Counted from the first letter of the stretch, positions 32,102 through 40,314 are shown. The stretch is 64,000 nucleotides of DNA from Marihabitans asiaticum (GCF_007828725.1 NZ_VIUW01000001.1:682001-746000), one strand, 5' to 3'. Program-made: numbers and translations. Notes: generated from the letters alone by a model not told the origin.

Positions 32102-32501
32102 GCGAGTGGCTCATCGACAAGTCCGCGCTCGTGCGGATAGTGAGAGTCCAGACGCTGAAGAGTGGGCGAATCGCATCCAGCAAGGCCTGATCCGGATCAC
32201 CGCGATGACCCGACTTGAGATCGGGTACTCCGCCCGCGGCGGTGCCGCCGCCCACGGCGCCTTCACTGCTCCCCCGCTCTCGTCCATGCCGGTCGAGTAC
32301 CTGACCCCAGCGATCGAGGACCGATCGCTTGAGGTCCAGCTCCTTCTTGCCGGACGCGGCCAGCATCGCGCGCCCTCTGTTCCCGACCTCGTCCTCGCAG
32401 CCACTGCTGAACTCGCCGGGCTCACCGTGCTCCACCTGGACAAGGACTTCGACCTCATCGCCGAGACCACCGGCCAGCCCATCGAACGTCTCCACCTCTG
32501 A
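32098..32501 (+). pseudogene. VapC-type PIN-domain toxin, broken by a frameshift
   Basis: From the GTG at 32098 the frame reads [13 protein letters not shown], the normal VapC start with its first catalytic Asp, and then runs into unrelated sequence and a stop. Beginning near 32136, another frame continues with [17 protein letters not shown], the acid-bearing [26 protein letters not shown] and [18 protein letters not shown] to a stop at 32501. Restoring one base near 32137 gives a full ~134-residue PIN domain with all four acidic residues. This is a one-base deletion, or possibly a sequencing error. Without correction no active toxin would be made. Confidence 0.8.
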
Positions 32502-32550
32502 GTTTCGCTCACACCCCGCAGACGGAGAGCCGAGTAGCGTCAGCGCCGAG

Positions 32551-32556
32551 TAGTTT
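32551..32556 (+). promoter_or_regulatory. -10 box for leaderless VOC-protein mRNA; decides the start
   Basis: TAGTTT is followed by seven bases and the ATG at 32564. An in-frame ATG at 32558 is only one base away from the box, so the second ATG is preferred. Confidence 0.5.
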
Positions 32557-32563
32557 CATGACC

Positions 32564-32974
32564 ATGGCTCTGCGCTGGTACACGACCGTGGTCGACGCCC
32601 ACGACATCGCGACGCTCGGCCGGTGGTGGGCGCAGACACTCGATTGGCAGATCGCCTACGAGGACGAGCACGAGGTGTGCGTCGTGCCGGACGTGGCCGC
32701 GGACGACGAGGTGATCGATGACCTCGGCACCTGGCTGAGCGCGCGGACCGGGCTCGTCTTCGTCCCCGTCCCCGAGGGGAAGGCGGTCAAGAACAGGCTG
32801 CACATCGACCTTGCCCCCCACCGCAGTCAGGACCGGGACGCCGAGATCGCCGCCCTGGTCGAGCGCGGCGCCACCTACGTCGATGTCGGCCAGCACGCCG
32901 ACGAGGTCACCTGGACCGTCCTGGCCGACCCCGAGGGCAACGAGTTCTGCGTGCTCTCCAGCCGCGACCGGTGA
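32564..32974 (+). CDS. VOC superfamily (glyoxalase-like) protein
   Basis: This 136-residue protein is a single glyoxalase/bleomycin-resistance fold. The N-terminal MALRWYTTVVDAHDIATLGRWWAQTLDW, the central NRLHIDLAPHRSQDRDAEIAALVERGATYVDVG and the end TVLADPEGNEFCVLS are typical of short actinobacterial VOC proteins whose substrates are unknown. His and Glu of the HIDL and EGNEFCVL strands could be metal ligands. The start at 32564 follows from the -10 spacing. It lies eight bases before menC, so the two are probably co-transcribed, although no role in menaquinone synthesis is implied. Confidence 0.82.
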   Translation: MALRWYTTVVDAHDIATLGRWWAQTLDWQIAYEDEHEVCVVPDVAADDEVIDDLGTWLSARTGLVFVPVPEGKAVKNRLHIDLAPHRSQDRDAEIAALVERGATYVDVGQHADEVTWTVLADPEGNEFCVLSSRDR

Positions 32975-32981
32975 CCATCCC

Positions 32982-33959
32982 ATGACCTCGCTCGAGCAGC
33001 TCCAGAAGAGCCTGCGGGTTGTCTCGATCCCCCTGCGGGTCCGCTTCCGCGGCCTGGACCGGCGGGAGGTCGCCCTGGTCAAGGGAGCGAAGGGGTGGGC
33101 CGAGTTCTCCCCCTTCGTCGAGTACGAGCCGCCCGAGGCGAGCCGATGGCTCGCCGCCGCCCTGGAGGCCGCCGACACCGGATGGCCGGCGCCGCTGCGC
33201 GACGAGATCCCGTGCAACGCAACGGTTCCCGCCGTCACCGCGGAGGCAGTCCCGGCCGTCATCGCCCGCTTCGACGGGTGCCGCACCGCCAAGGTCAAGG
33301 TCGCTGAGAGGGGCCAGTCCCTCACCGACGACCTCGCCCGGGTCGCCGCCGTCCGCGACGTCCTCGGGCCGGACGGCCAGGTCCGACTGGACGCCAACGG
33401 CGGGTGGTCGGTCGACCAGGCGGTCGACGCGATCAGCCGGCTCGCCCCCTTCGCCCTGGAGTACGTCGAGCAGCCCTGCGCAACCGCCACCGAGCTGCGC
33501 GAGGTGCGGATGGCGCTGGCCCGCAACGGGATCGACGTACGGATCGCCGCGGACGAGTCGATCCGCAAGGCCGAGGACCCGCTCCGCGTCGCCCGGCTCG
33601 AGGCCGCCGATGTCGTCGTCGTCAAGGTCGCGCCCCTCGGCGGGGTGCGCTCGGCGCTGCGGGTGGTGCAGGACTGCGGACTGCCCGCCGTCGTCTCCTC
33701 CGCCCTGGACAGCAGCGTGGGGATCCGGGCCGGGGTGGCGCTGGCGGCGGCGCTGCCGGAGCTGCCCTTCGCCTGCGGGCTGGGCACCGTCAACCTGCTC
33801 GACGGTGACGTGACGCACGAGCCGCTGGTGCCGCGAGCGGGGTCGCTGCCGGTACGTGAGGTGGTGGTCGACGAGGCACGCCTGGACGAGCTCGCCGCAC
33901 CGCCGGAGCGGGTGCAGTGGTGGCGCGAGCGCCTGGGCGCGGCGTGGGCGCTGCTCTGA
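32982..33959 (+). CDS. menC: o-succinylbenzoate synthase MenC
   Basis: This 325-residue enolase-superfamily enzyme dehydrates SHCHC to OSB. Catalytic landmarks are the K-x-K motif in CRTAKVKVAERG, the metal ligands in VRLDANGGWS, LEYVEQPC and IAADESIRK, and the second lysine in VVVVKVAPLGGV. The capping domain is at the N-terminus. The sequence is of the divergent actinobacterial MenC type. It follows the VOC gene by seven bases. The CGAAGGGG octamer appears three times (33082, 33106, 33443 regions), each time read in frame as AKGW, SPFV or APFA. Confidence 0.93.
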   Translation: MTSLEQLQKSLRVVSIPLRVRFRGLDRREVALVKGAKGWAEFSPFVEYEPPEASRWLAAALEAADTGWPAPLRDEIPCNATVPAVTAEAVPAVIARFDGCRTAKVKVAERGQSLTDDLARVAAVRDVLGPDGQVRLDANGGWSVDQAVDAISRLAPFALEYVEQPCATATELREVRMALARNGIDVRIAADESIRKAEDPLRVARLEAADVVVVKVAPLGGVRSALRVVQDCGLPAVVSSALDSSVGIRAGVALAAALPELPFACGLGTVNLLDGDVTHEPLVPRAGSLPVREVVVDEARLDELAAPPERVQWWRERLGAAWALL

Positions 33960-34055
33960 GGGCACGATTCACAGCCCGTTCCGGGTGCGCCCGCCCGTCC
34001 ACAGCCGAGGTGGGCGGCCTCGCGGCAAGGCCTGCGTGCGGCTTCGATCGCAGGC

Positions 34056-34376
34056 ATGCTCGATCTGGACGTCACCCGGATGCTCGACCTCGACGACGAC
34101 GGGGTGCCGGCTGACCTGGCCGCGCGGCTGGAGGCGCTGAGCCGGCGGGTGGCCGCGATCGCGGCCGTGGTCGCCGAGTGCGCCGAGCTGGAGTGGCAGG
34201 CGCACGCGGCGCAGCTGTACGAGGACCAGGTGCACGAGCGGTGCGCCCGGCTGCGCCGGGTCGCAGCGGACCTGGACGATTCAGCCGCCCAGGTGCGCGC
34301 GCTCGGGGCGGCGGCCGCCGGGCGGGCGCGGGGGATCCGGGCGGCGGCGCTTGCGGCGCTGGAGCTGGCCAGGTGA
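34056..34376 (+). CDS. small helical WXG100-like protein
   Basis: This 106-residue protein is predicted almost wholly helical. Its centre, ELEWQAHAAQLYEDQVHERCARLRRVAADL, has a W-x-A...AA...Y spacing close to that of WXG100 proteins, whose helix-turn-helix hairpins are type VII secretion substrates or partners. The call is an inference from this pattern. The start region is internally duplicated: MLDLD at residue 1 and MLDLD at residue 9, so ATG 34080 is an alternative start. The gene overlaps the next by four bases (GTGA), which argues for a two-protein unit with the hydrolase. Confidence 0.5.
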   Translation: MLDLDVTRMLDLDDDGVPADLAARLEALSRRVAAIAAVVAECAELEWQAHAAQLYEDQVHERCARLRRVAADLDDSAAQVRALGAAAAGRARGIRAAALAALELAR

Positions 34377-35902
34377 GCGGGCTCGAGGTCAGCGGCGGCG
34401 CCGGGGGAGTAGCCGTCGGGCTGGACACGCTCGAGGTCGCAGCTGGCCGGCTGCGTGACCTCTCCGACGAGCTGAGCGACGTCGCCGGCGACATCGCGGC
34501 CGTCGCGGCCCACCCGTTCTTCGCGGTGGCCGGTGTCCTCGCTCCCGCCGCCTCGTGGGGCTGCGAGCGCGACCTGGCCTCCGCCGCAGGTCCGTGGGGA
34601 GCGGCCGGTGAGTCCCTTGCGCTGCGCGGCCTCGCCGAGGCGGTGACGGCCTGCGTCCTCAGCTACCGCGCGGGCGAGGCCGCCGCGGAGCGCGCCGTGG
34701 ACGAGGCCGACCAGGCGGTCGGGACCGCCGTCGGGGCCGCCCTCGCGCCCCTCGTGCTGCCGGTCGCCGGGCTCACCGCCGCCGGCTGGGTCGTGGCGAA
34801 GGGGGTTCAGCGCCTCGACGCCCGGTGGCTGCGACCCCACCTTCGCGCCTCCCTCGGTCTCACCCGGGACGTCCAGGCCGAGGCGGGACCGCTTGCGGAC
34901 CGGTTGGTCTACGAGCAGCCGTGGGTCCTCGAGCACCTCGTCGGCGGCGCCGAGGGGCTGCTCACCGGGCTGGGCGAGGGCCAGCCCCTCGTCGGTCTGG
35001 GCCTGGCCGTCGCCGCCCGCAGGGCTGGTGTGCCCTACCCGTCCGCGAGTCACGAGGACGCCGCCGCGACCATCACGGCGCTGGGCGGTGGGCTCGTCCT
35101 CGACGAGTCCGGCTTCGCGGTCCGGACCACGGCGACCGCGGTCGACCCGGCGGCCGAGGGGTGGCGACGGCCGGCGGGGCTGGCCGACCTCGTGGCCAAC
35201 GACTCGCCCACCTCCGGCGGCGACCAGGTGCGGGTCACCGGGCTGCCGACCGCGGACGGCGGCTATGCCTGGGTCGTGGACATCCCCGGCACCCAGACCT
35301 TCGACGTCAAGCCGGGCGCGGAGCCCTTCGACATGACGAGCAACATGGCCCTCGTCGCGGGTGGCTCGACGCTGACGATGGCGGCGGTCAGCTCGGCCCT
35401 CGCCGACTCCAAGGCGCGGGTCGGCAGGAGCGCGAAGGGGGTGAACGACCCGGTGCTGCTGTCCGGTCACAGCCAGGGCGGGCTGACGGCGGCCCGGCTG
35501 GCCGCCGACCCGGCCTTCCGCCGGCGGCACCGGGGGGTGTCCCACGTCGTGACCTCTGGCGCACCGATCGGCGGGGTGACCATGCCGAAGGGGGTCTCGG
35601 TCCTCTCCTTGGAGCACCGCCAGGACCTCGTGCCGATGCTCGACGGGGAGCGCAACCCCGACTCGGGGGAGTGGGTCACCGTGCGACGCGACCTGGACGA
35701 CGCGGCCGAGCGCCGACGCTCCACCGCCGCCCACGAGAACCTCCGGTACGTCGAGACCGCTGCCCTGCTCGACCGGCAGCTCGCGGACGAGCCCTCGTTG
35801 CGGGAGTGGCGCGCCGGAGCCCTCGACTTCCTCGGCGCGCCGGGCGGTGCTGGCGCGCCGGTGGTCGTCGACTACGACGTGGAGCGGGTGCCTCGAGAGT
35901 GA
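34373..35902 (+). CDS. alpha/beta hydrolase (GHSQGG lipase-like) with N-terminal helical ESX-like region
   Basis: This is a 509-residue protein. Residues ~1-120 are helical and Ala-rich (GLDTLEVAAGRLRDLSDELSDVAGDI, then LRGLAEAVTACVLSYRAGEAAAERAVDEADQAV), like the N-terminal region of LXG/WXG proteins. A short hydrophobic stretch follows (ALAPLVLPVAGLTAAGWVVA). The C-terminal ~270 residues are an alpha/beta hydrolase with the nucleophile elbow SGHSQGG (Ser367); His in AAHENLRYVE and Asp in RQDLVPMLDGE are candidates for the triad. There is no signal peptide. Coupled translation with the WXG100-like gene suggests a secreted effector and its partner, but a cytoplasmic lipase is equally possible. 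It is placed between menC and menD. Confidence 0.6.
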   Translation: MSGLEVSGGAGGVAVGLDTLEVAAGRLRDLSDELSDVAGDIAAVAAHPFFAVAGVLAPAASWGCERDLASAAGPWGAAGESLALRGLAEAVTACVLSYRAGEAAAERAVDEADQAVGTAVGAALAPLVLPVAGLTAAGWVVAKGVQRLDARWLRPHLRASLGLTRDVQAEAGPLADRLVYEQPWVLEHLVGGAEGLLTGLGEGQPLVGLGLAVAARRAGVPYPSASHEDAAATITALGGGLVLDESGFAVRTTATAVDPAAEGWRRPAGLADLVANDSPTSGGDQVRVTGLPTADGGYAWVVDIPGTQTFDVKPGAEPFDMTSNMALVAGGSTLTMAAVSSALADSKARVGRSAKGVNDPVLLSGHSQGGLTAARLAADPAFRRRHRGVSHVVTSGAPIGGVTMPKGVSVLSLEHRQDLVPMLDGERNPDSGEWVTVRRDLDDAAERRRSTAAHENLRYVETAALLDRQLADEPSLREWRAGALDFLGAPGGAGAPVVVDYDVERVPRE

Positions 35903-35911
35903 GCGACGTGC

Positions 35912-35917
35912 GACGAT
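35912..35917 (+). promoter_or_regulatory. -10 box for leaderless menD mRNA
   Basis: GACGAT, seven bases, then GTG at 35925. It is weaker than the TANNNT boxes elsewhere in the window. Confidence 0.35.
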
Positions 35918-35924
35918 CTCAGGC

Positions 35925-37778
35925 GTGCAGACGAGCCCCGACCCCGCGACGCCGTCGGTCGTCGCAGCGCTCGCGCTGCTCGACGAGCTGGTCCGCCTCG
36001 GGGTGCGCCATGTCGTCCTCGCGCCCGGCTCGCGCTCCGCCCCGCTCGCCTACGCCGCGCAGCACCTCGAGCGCACCGGTGCGCTGACCCTGCACGTCCG
36101 GGTCGACGAGCGTGCAGCCGCCTTCACCGCCCTCGGGCTGGCCAAGGTCAGCCGGGTGCCGGCGGCGGTCGTCACGACGAGCGGCACCGCCGTCGCGAAC
36201 CTCCACCCCGCCGTCCTCGAGGCCGACCACGGGCAGGTGCCCCTGCTGCTCCTCACCGCGGACCGCCCGCCGGAGCTGCGCGGCGTCGGCGCCAACCAGG
36301 CCACCGACCAGGTGGGCATCTTCGGCCCGGCCCGGACCCGGCTTTTCGTCGACCTCGAGACCCCTGCCGGCGATCGGCTCGCCCAGCAGTGCGCGGCCCT
36401 GCGCACCACGGCCGCGCGTGCCGTGTCCGCGGCGACCGGCGGCGAAGGGGGAGAGCCGGTCGGCGCGGTCCTCGCCCACCCCGACCTCGCCCACCCCGGC
36501 CCGGTCCATCTCAATTTGCCCTACCGCGACCCGCTCGTCCCGGGCGGGGAGGGGGTCGCGCTCCCCGAGTCGTGCCGCGGGCGCGACGACGGCGGCCCGT
36601 GGGTGCGAGACCTACGCCGAGGGCACCGCGACCCGCGCCAAGAGAACCGCGACCCGCGCCAAGCGCACCATGACCTGTCGCTGGCGTCCGAGCGTCAGCC
36701 CGGCACGAGACTGCCCGACGGGCCGGGGACGCTCGCCGTCATCGGCGACCTGCCGACCGCCGGTCACCGGCGCGCGGCCTTCGCCTGGGCCAGCGCCCAC
36801 GGGGTGCCGGTGCTCGCCGAGCCCGGTTCCCCGCCCCCACCAGAGCACGCCGACGTCCTCCTCCCGCACGGCACGCTCGCCCTGCACGCGGAGGCGTGGC
36901 GCGCGCGGCACCCCGTGCGCTCCCTCGTCGTCATCGGCCGTCCGACGCTCGGGCGGCAGGTGGCCGCCCTGCAGCGCGCCGCCGAAGAGGTCCACCTCGT
37001 GAGCGAGACCCACTCCTGGGCGGACCCGACGCACGAGCAGGCAAGCATCCACCCCTTCGCCTCCCTGCGGACCGACCCCGCAGATGCGGCCCGTCGGGGG
37101 CCCGAGGACTCCTGGCTGCGGGACTGGCGCGAGCTCGGGCGGGCCCTGGCCTCGGCGGCCGGCCCGCTCCTGCAGGCCGAGCGGCTCGAGAGCGGGATGC
37201 AGGTCCTCGCCGCCGTCGACCGCGCCGCACCGCCGCGGGCCCGGGTCTTCCTCGGCAGCAGCAGCGCCGCCCGTGACCACCACCTCGGGCTCGCCCGACC
37301 GCGCGCCGACGTCGACGTCGTCGCCAGCCGCGGGCTCGCCGGCATCGACGGGTGCCTCTCCACCGCCGCCGGGCTCGCCCTGGCCGACCCCGAGGCCAGC
37401 ACGATCGCGGTCGTGGGCGACCTGACCTTCCTCCACGACGCCACCGCTCTCATGCTCGGCCCGGACGAACCGGTGCCAGACCTGACCGTCGTCGTCCTCG
37501 ACGACCGCGGCGGCGGCATCTTCAGCACCCTGGAGCACGGCGCGCCGGAGCGCTCCGCCGACTTCGAGCGGGTCTTCGCCACCCCCACCCGCAGCGACCT
37601 CTGCGCCGTGGCGCAGGCGCACGGGTGGCCGGCGCGCACCGTGACGACCGGCGCGGACCTCGCGGCCGCGCTGGGCGAACCCGCCCGAGGCATCCGGGTC
37701 CTCCGCGTGCCGCTCGACCTGGGCCGACGACGCGGCGACCTCGACTCCCTTCGCCTGGCCGCCGCCGGGATCGACTAG
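35925..37778 (+). CDS. menD: 2-succinyl-5-enolpyruvyl-6-hydroxy-3-cyclohexene-1-carboxylate synthase MenD
   Basis: This 617-residue ThDP enzyme joins isochorismate and 2-oxoglutarate in the first committed step of menaquinone synthesis. Landmarks are LGVRHVVLAPGSRSAPLAYAA, the catalytic Glu in LHVRVDERAAAFTALG, TSGTAVANLHPAVLEADHGQVPLLLLTADRPPELRGVGANQATDQ and, near the end, the ThDP-binding VGDLTFLHDATALMLG with VVLDDRGGGIFSTLEHG. It is about 60 residues longer than usual. Part of the excess is a linker at about residues 225-250 made of repeated RDPRQ units (36625-36663). The GTG start follows from the -10 spacing. Confidence 0.94.
   Translation: MQTSPDPATPSVVAALALLDELVRLGVRHVVLAPGSRSAPLAYAAQHLERTGALTLHVRVDERAAAFTALGLAKVSRVPAAVVTTSGTAVANLHPAVLEADHGQVPLLLLTADRPPELRGVGANQATDQVGIFGPARTRLFVDLETPAGDRLAQQCAALRTTAARAVSAATGGEGGEPVGAVLAHPDLAHPGPVHLNLPYRDPLVPGGEGVALPESCRGRDDGGPWVRDLRRGHRDPRQENRDPRQAHHDLSLASERQPGTRLPDGPGTLAVIGDLPTAGHRRAAFAWASAHGVPVLAEPGSPPPPEHADVLLPHGTLALHAEAWRARHPVRSLVVIGRPTLGRQVAALQRAAEEVHLVSETHSWADPTHEQASIHPFASLRTDPADAARRGPEDSWLRDWRELGRALASAAGPLLQAERLESGMQVLAAVDRAAPPRARVFLGSSSAARDHHLGLARPRADVDVVASRGLAGIDGCLSTAAGLALADPEASTIAVVGDLTFLHDATALMLGPDEPVPDLTVVVLDDRGGGIFSTLEHGAPERSADFERVFATPTRSDLCAVAQAHGWPARTVTTGADLAAALGEPARGIRVLRVPLDLGRRRGDLDSLRLAAAGID
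36625..36663. repeat. 18-base direct repeat, 21-base period, inside menD
   Basis: ACCGCGACCCGCGCCAAG occurs at 36625-36642 and again, unchanged, at 36646-36663. It is read in frame as (H/N)RDPRQ(E/A) in a linker of MenD. Confidence 0.8.
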
Positions 37779-37836
37779 CCGGCAACGGCCCGGTCACGAT
37801 CCGCGGGTTCGATGAACGGGCGGCGAAGCGCGTGCT

Positions 37837-37865
37837 CATAATGTCCGCACACGACTCACGTGTGC
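37837..37865 (+). promoter_or_regulatory. promoter with overlapping operator for the sugar ABC operon
   Basis: CATAAT (37837-37842) is a good -10 box and would place the transcription start near 37849. Exactly there lies an inverted repeat GCACACG-ACTCA-CGTGTGC (37847-37865). A repressor bound to it would block initiation, as LacI-type regulators of sugar uptake do. No regulator gene is adjacent, so the protein is unknown. Confidence 0.6.
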
Positions 37866-37909
37866 ACCACCGTCGGGGCATGCTCGCTCCGACCAGCGGA
37901 AGGAACGAC

Positions 37910-39253
37910 ATGCGTACATCCACGACACGCTCCGCCGCGCTCCTGGCCGTCGCCGCCCTCGGGCTGAGCGCGTGCGCCACCGGGGGCGACTCGGGGGGCT
38001 CCGGGGACGCCGGCGCCGGCGATGCCAGCAGCTCGGAGACCAACAGCGCCGAGGCCTACGAGCCCAAGGAGGGTGGGGCCGGCGGTGAGGTCGGTGTCTT
38101 CACCTGGTGGGCCGACGGGTCGGAGAAGAAGGGGCTGGACGCGCTCACCGCGGAGTTCGAGAAGCAGTACCCGAACGACTCCTTCGTCAACCTCGCCGTC
38201 GCTGGCGGTGCCGGGTCCAACGCCAAGGCCAAGCTCGCCTCGGACCTGGAGAACGACAACCCGCCCGGGTCCTTCCAGGGGCACGCCGGCGCCGAGCTGA
38301 CCGACTACATCGCCGCCGACCAGATCGAGCCGGTCAACGACGTCATGGCTGCCCTCGGCGGCTCCGACGTCTTCCCCCAGGACCTGCTCGACCGGCTCAC
38401 CGTCGAGGGCGACATCTACTCGATCCCGAGCAACATCCACCGCGCCAACGTCGTCTGGGCCAACCCGAAGGTGCTCAAGGAGGCCGGCATCAACGAGCCG
38501 CCGGCCGACATGGAGGCCTGGCTCGCCGACATGGAGAAGGTCAAGGAGTCGGGGGTGAAGACGCCGCTGCACATCGGCGGCACGTGGACCCAGGTCCAGC
38601 TCTTCGAGACCGTCCTCCTCTCCGACCTCGGCCCGGAGAGCTACAACGGGCTCTTCGACGGCTCGACGAAGTGGGACTCCGAGGGCGTCAAGACCGCCGT
38701 CAGCCACTACAAGGAGCTGCTCGGCTACGCCAACACCGCCTCCGACGGTGACGACTGGCCGCCGAGCATCGACGCGGTCTACAAGGGCGACGCTGCGTAC
38801 AACGTCATGGGCGACTGGGCGGTCGCGCAGTTCACCGAGAACGACGCCACCGAGGGCGAGGACTACACCTACTTCCCCGTCCCCGGCACCGACGGCGTCT
38901 TCGACTTCCTCGCCGACTCCTTCACCCTGCCGAAGGGCGCCGACAACCCCGACGGCTCCAAGGACTGGCTCATGACCGTCGGCTCCGCCGAGGGCCAGCT
39001 GGCCTTCAACAAGGCGAAGGGGTCGATCCCGGCCCGGACCGACGTCGCAGCCGATGAGTTCCCGGAGTACCAGCAGAGCGCGATGGAGGACTTCCAGTCC
39101 GACACCATCGTCAGCTCGATCGCCCACGGCGCTGCGGTGCCGCTGGCATGGCTGACCGACGTCTCCTCCGCCGTGGCGAAGTTCTACTCCGCCCAGGACG
39201 AGGAGGCCATGGTCTCCGACCTCACCTCCGCCGCGGAGAAGCACGGGCAGTGA
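37910..39253 (+). CDS. carbohydrate ABC transporter substrate-binding lipoprotein (GtsA-like)
   Basis: This 447-residue lipoprotein has a signal peptide ending LGLSAC (Cys22), a Gly/Ser/Ala linker and a family-1 extracellular solute-binding domain. GEVGVFTWWADGSEKKGLDALTAEFEKQYPND, GSNAKAKLASDLENDNPPGSFQGHAGAEL and YSIPSNIHRANVVWANPKVLKEAG match the group containing glucose/mannose-binding GtsA-type proteins. Glucose is therefore a likely ligand, but this is inferred from the family only. AAGGA lies six bases before the ATG. The long frame running back into menD is not coding. It is followed by a hairpin and two permease genes. Confidence 0.87.
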   Translation: MRTSTTRSAALLAVAALGLSACATGGDSGGSGDAGAGDASSSETNSAEAYEPKEGGAGGEVGVFTWWADGSEKKGLDALTAEFEKQYPNDSFVNLAVAGGAGSNAKAKLASDLENDNPPGSFQGHAGAELTDYIAADQIEPVNDVMAALGGSDVFPQDLLDRLTVEGDIYSIPSNIHRANVVWANPKVLKEAGINEPPADMEAWLADMEKVKESGVKTPLHIGGTWTQVQLFETVLLSDLGPESYNGLFDGSTKWDSEGVKTAVSHYKELLGYANTASDGDDWPPSIDAVYKGDAAYNVMGDWAVAQFTENDATEGEDYTYFPVPGTDGVFDFLADSFTLPKGADNPDGSKDWLMTVGSAEGQLAFNKAKGSIPARTDVAADEFPEYQQSAMEDFQSDTIVSSIAHGAAVPLAWLTDVSSAVAKFYSAQDEEAMVSDLTSAAEKHGQ

Positions 39254-39272
39254 CGCCTACCGGGTGAGCCGG

Positions 39273-39300
39273 CCGGACCCCGACGCCCATCGGGGTCCGG
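39273..39300 (+). terminator. hairpin after the binding-protein gene, probable partial terminator or mRNA-stabilising stem
   Basis: CCGGACCCCGA (39273-39283) pairs perfectly with TCGGGGTCCGG (39290-39300) around a six-base loop, with no T-run. In sugar ABC operons such a stem commonly raises the level of the binding protein over the permeases. Confidence 0.65.
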
Positions 39301-39322
39301 CCCGCGTCACCCCTGAGGGCAC

Positions 39323-39370
39323 CCCCTTCGCCCCTCACCCCCTTCGCGACACCTCCCGACACCCCCTTCG
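39323..39370. repeat. three copies of CCCCTTCG in 48 bases
   Basis: Copies at 39323-39330, 39339-39346 and 39363-39370 all have the same orientation and lie in the leader of the first permease gene. It is the densest cluster of this octamer in the window and is non-coding. Confidence 0.85.
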
Positions 39371-39390
39371 CCACCCCAGGAGTGCATGCG

Positions 39391-40314
39391 ATGCAACGGC
39401 CGAAGAACTGGCTGCCCGGCCTGCTCATGGTGCTGCCGTCGATCATCCTCGTCGGCATCTTCGTCTACTACCTCATCGCGCAGAACATCTGGACCTCGCT
39501 CAACGTCGCGACCCGGCGGGTCGTCGTCGGCGGGAAGTTCGAGGAGCGCTCGATCCACGAGGGCGGGTACCGCAACTACACCGAGCTGCTCGGGTCGGCC
39601 GACTACCAGCACGCGCTGTGGAACCTGCTCGTCCTCACCGTCGTCTTCGTCGTCGGCACGATGATCATGGGGCTGCTCTGGTCGATCCTGCTCGAGAAGG
39701 GCGTGCGCGGCGAAGGGGTCTTCCGCTCGATCTACCTCTTCCCGATGGCGGTGAGCTTCATCGCCGCCGGCGTGGTCTGGCGCTGGCTGCTCAGCCCGGC
39801 GAAGGGGGAGGGCGCAGCCATCGGGCTGAACCAGCTCTTCGTCAAGCTCGGCCTGGACGGCCTGCAGTCGAGCTGGTGGTCCGCCGACAGCCGGTGGAAC
39901 ATGGCGGCCATGGCGCTGCCCGCGATCTGGCAGCTCTCCGGGTACATCATGGCGCTCTTCCTCGCCGGCTTCCGCGGGATCGGGGAGGACCAGCGAGAGG
40001 CCGCCCGCATCGACGGTGCGAGCGAGTGGCAGGTCTACCGCCACGTCCTCTTCCCCCAGCTCTCGCCGATCGCGCTCTCCGCGCTGATCATCGTCGGACA
40101 CATGTCGATGAAGATGTTCGACCTGATCTACGCGATCGCCGGCCCGAACTCGTACACGGCGTCGGTGCCGGCCACCCTCATGTGGACCCAGCTCTTCGCC
40201 CAGCGTGACCCGGTGGCGGCGGCCGTCAACGCGACGATCATCCTCGTGATCGTCGCCGTCGTCGTCGTCCCTTACCTCTGGTACACCAACCGGACCGAGC
40301 GGGAGCGTGGCTGA
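39391..40314 (+). CDS. carbohydrate ABC transporter permease (GtsB/MalF-type)
   Basis: This 307-residue protein has six membrane helices. KNWLPGLLMVLPSIILVGIFVYYLIAQNIWTSL is the typical MalF-type first helix, and the cytoplasmic EAA loop reads REAARIDGASEWQVYRHVLFPQLSPI, the contact for the ATPase. It pairs with the next gene to form the sugar channel. The start ATG at 39391 has AGGAG eight bases upstream; the GTG at 39382 would overlap that site. The stop overlaps the next ATG (TGATG). No ATPase gene is present, so a shared MsmK/UgpC-type ATPase elsewhere must energise it. Confidence 0.9.
   Translation: MQRPKNWLPGLLMVLPSIILVGIFVYYLIAQNIWTSLNVATRRVVVGGKFEERSIHEGGYRNYTELLGSADYQHALWNLLVLTVVFVVGTMIMGLLWSILLEKGVRGEGVFRSIYLFPMAVSFIAAGVVWRWLLSPAKGEGAAIGLNQLFVKLGLDGLQSSWWSADSRWNMAAMALPAIWQLSGYIMALFLAGFRGIGEDQREAARIDGASEWQVYRHVLFPQLSPIALSALIIVGHMSMKMFDLIYAIAGPNSYTASVPATLMWTQLFAQRDPVAAAVNATIILVIVAVVVVPYLWYTNRTERERG

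Noticed and set aside
32540-35734. 1,064-residue open frame on the - strand opposite menC, the hydrolase and VOC genes
   Set aside because: Pro/Arg/Ser-rich shadow of well-supported + strand genes, with no domain or start signal.
37352-37909. Long upstream extension of the sugar-binding protein frame into menD
   Set aside because: The signal peptide and Shine-Dalgarno fix the start at 37910; the extension is out of frame with menD.
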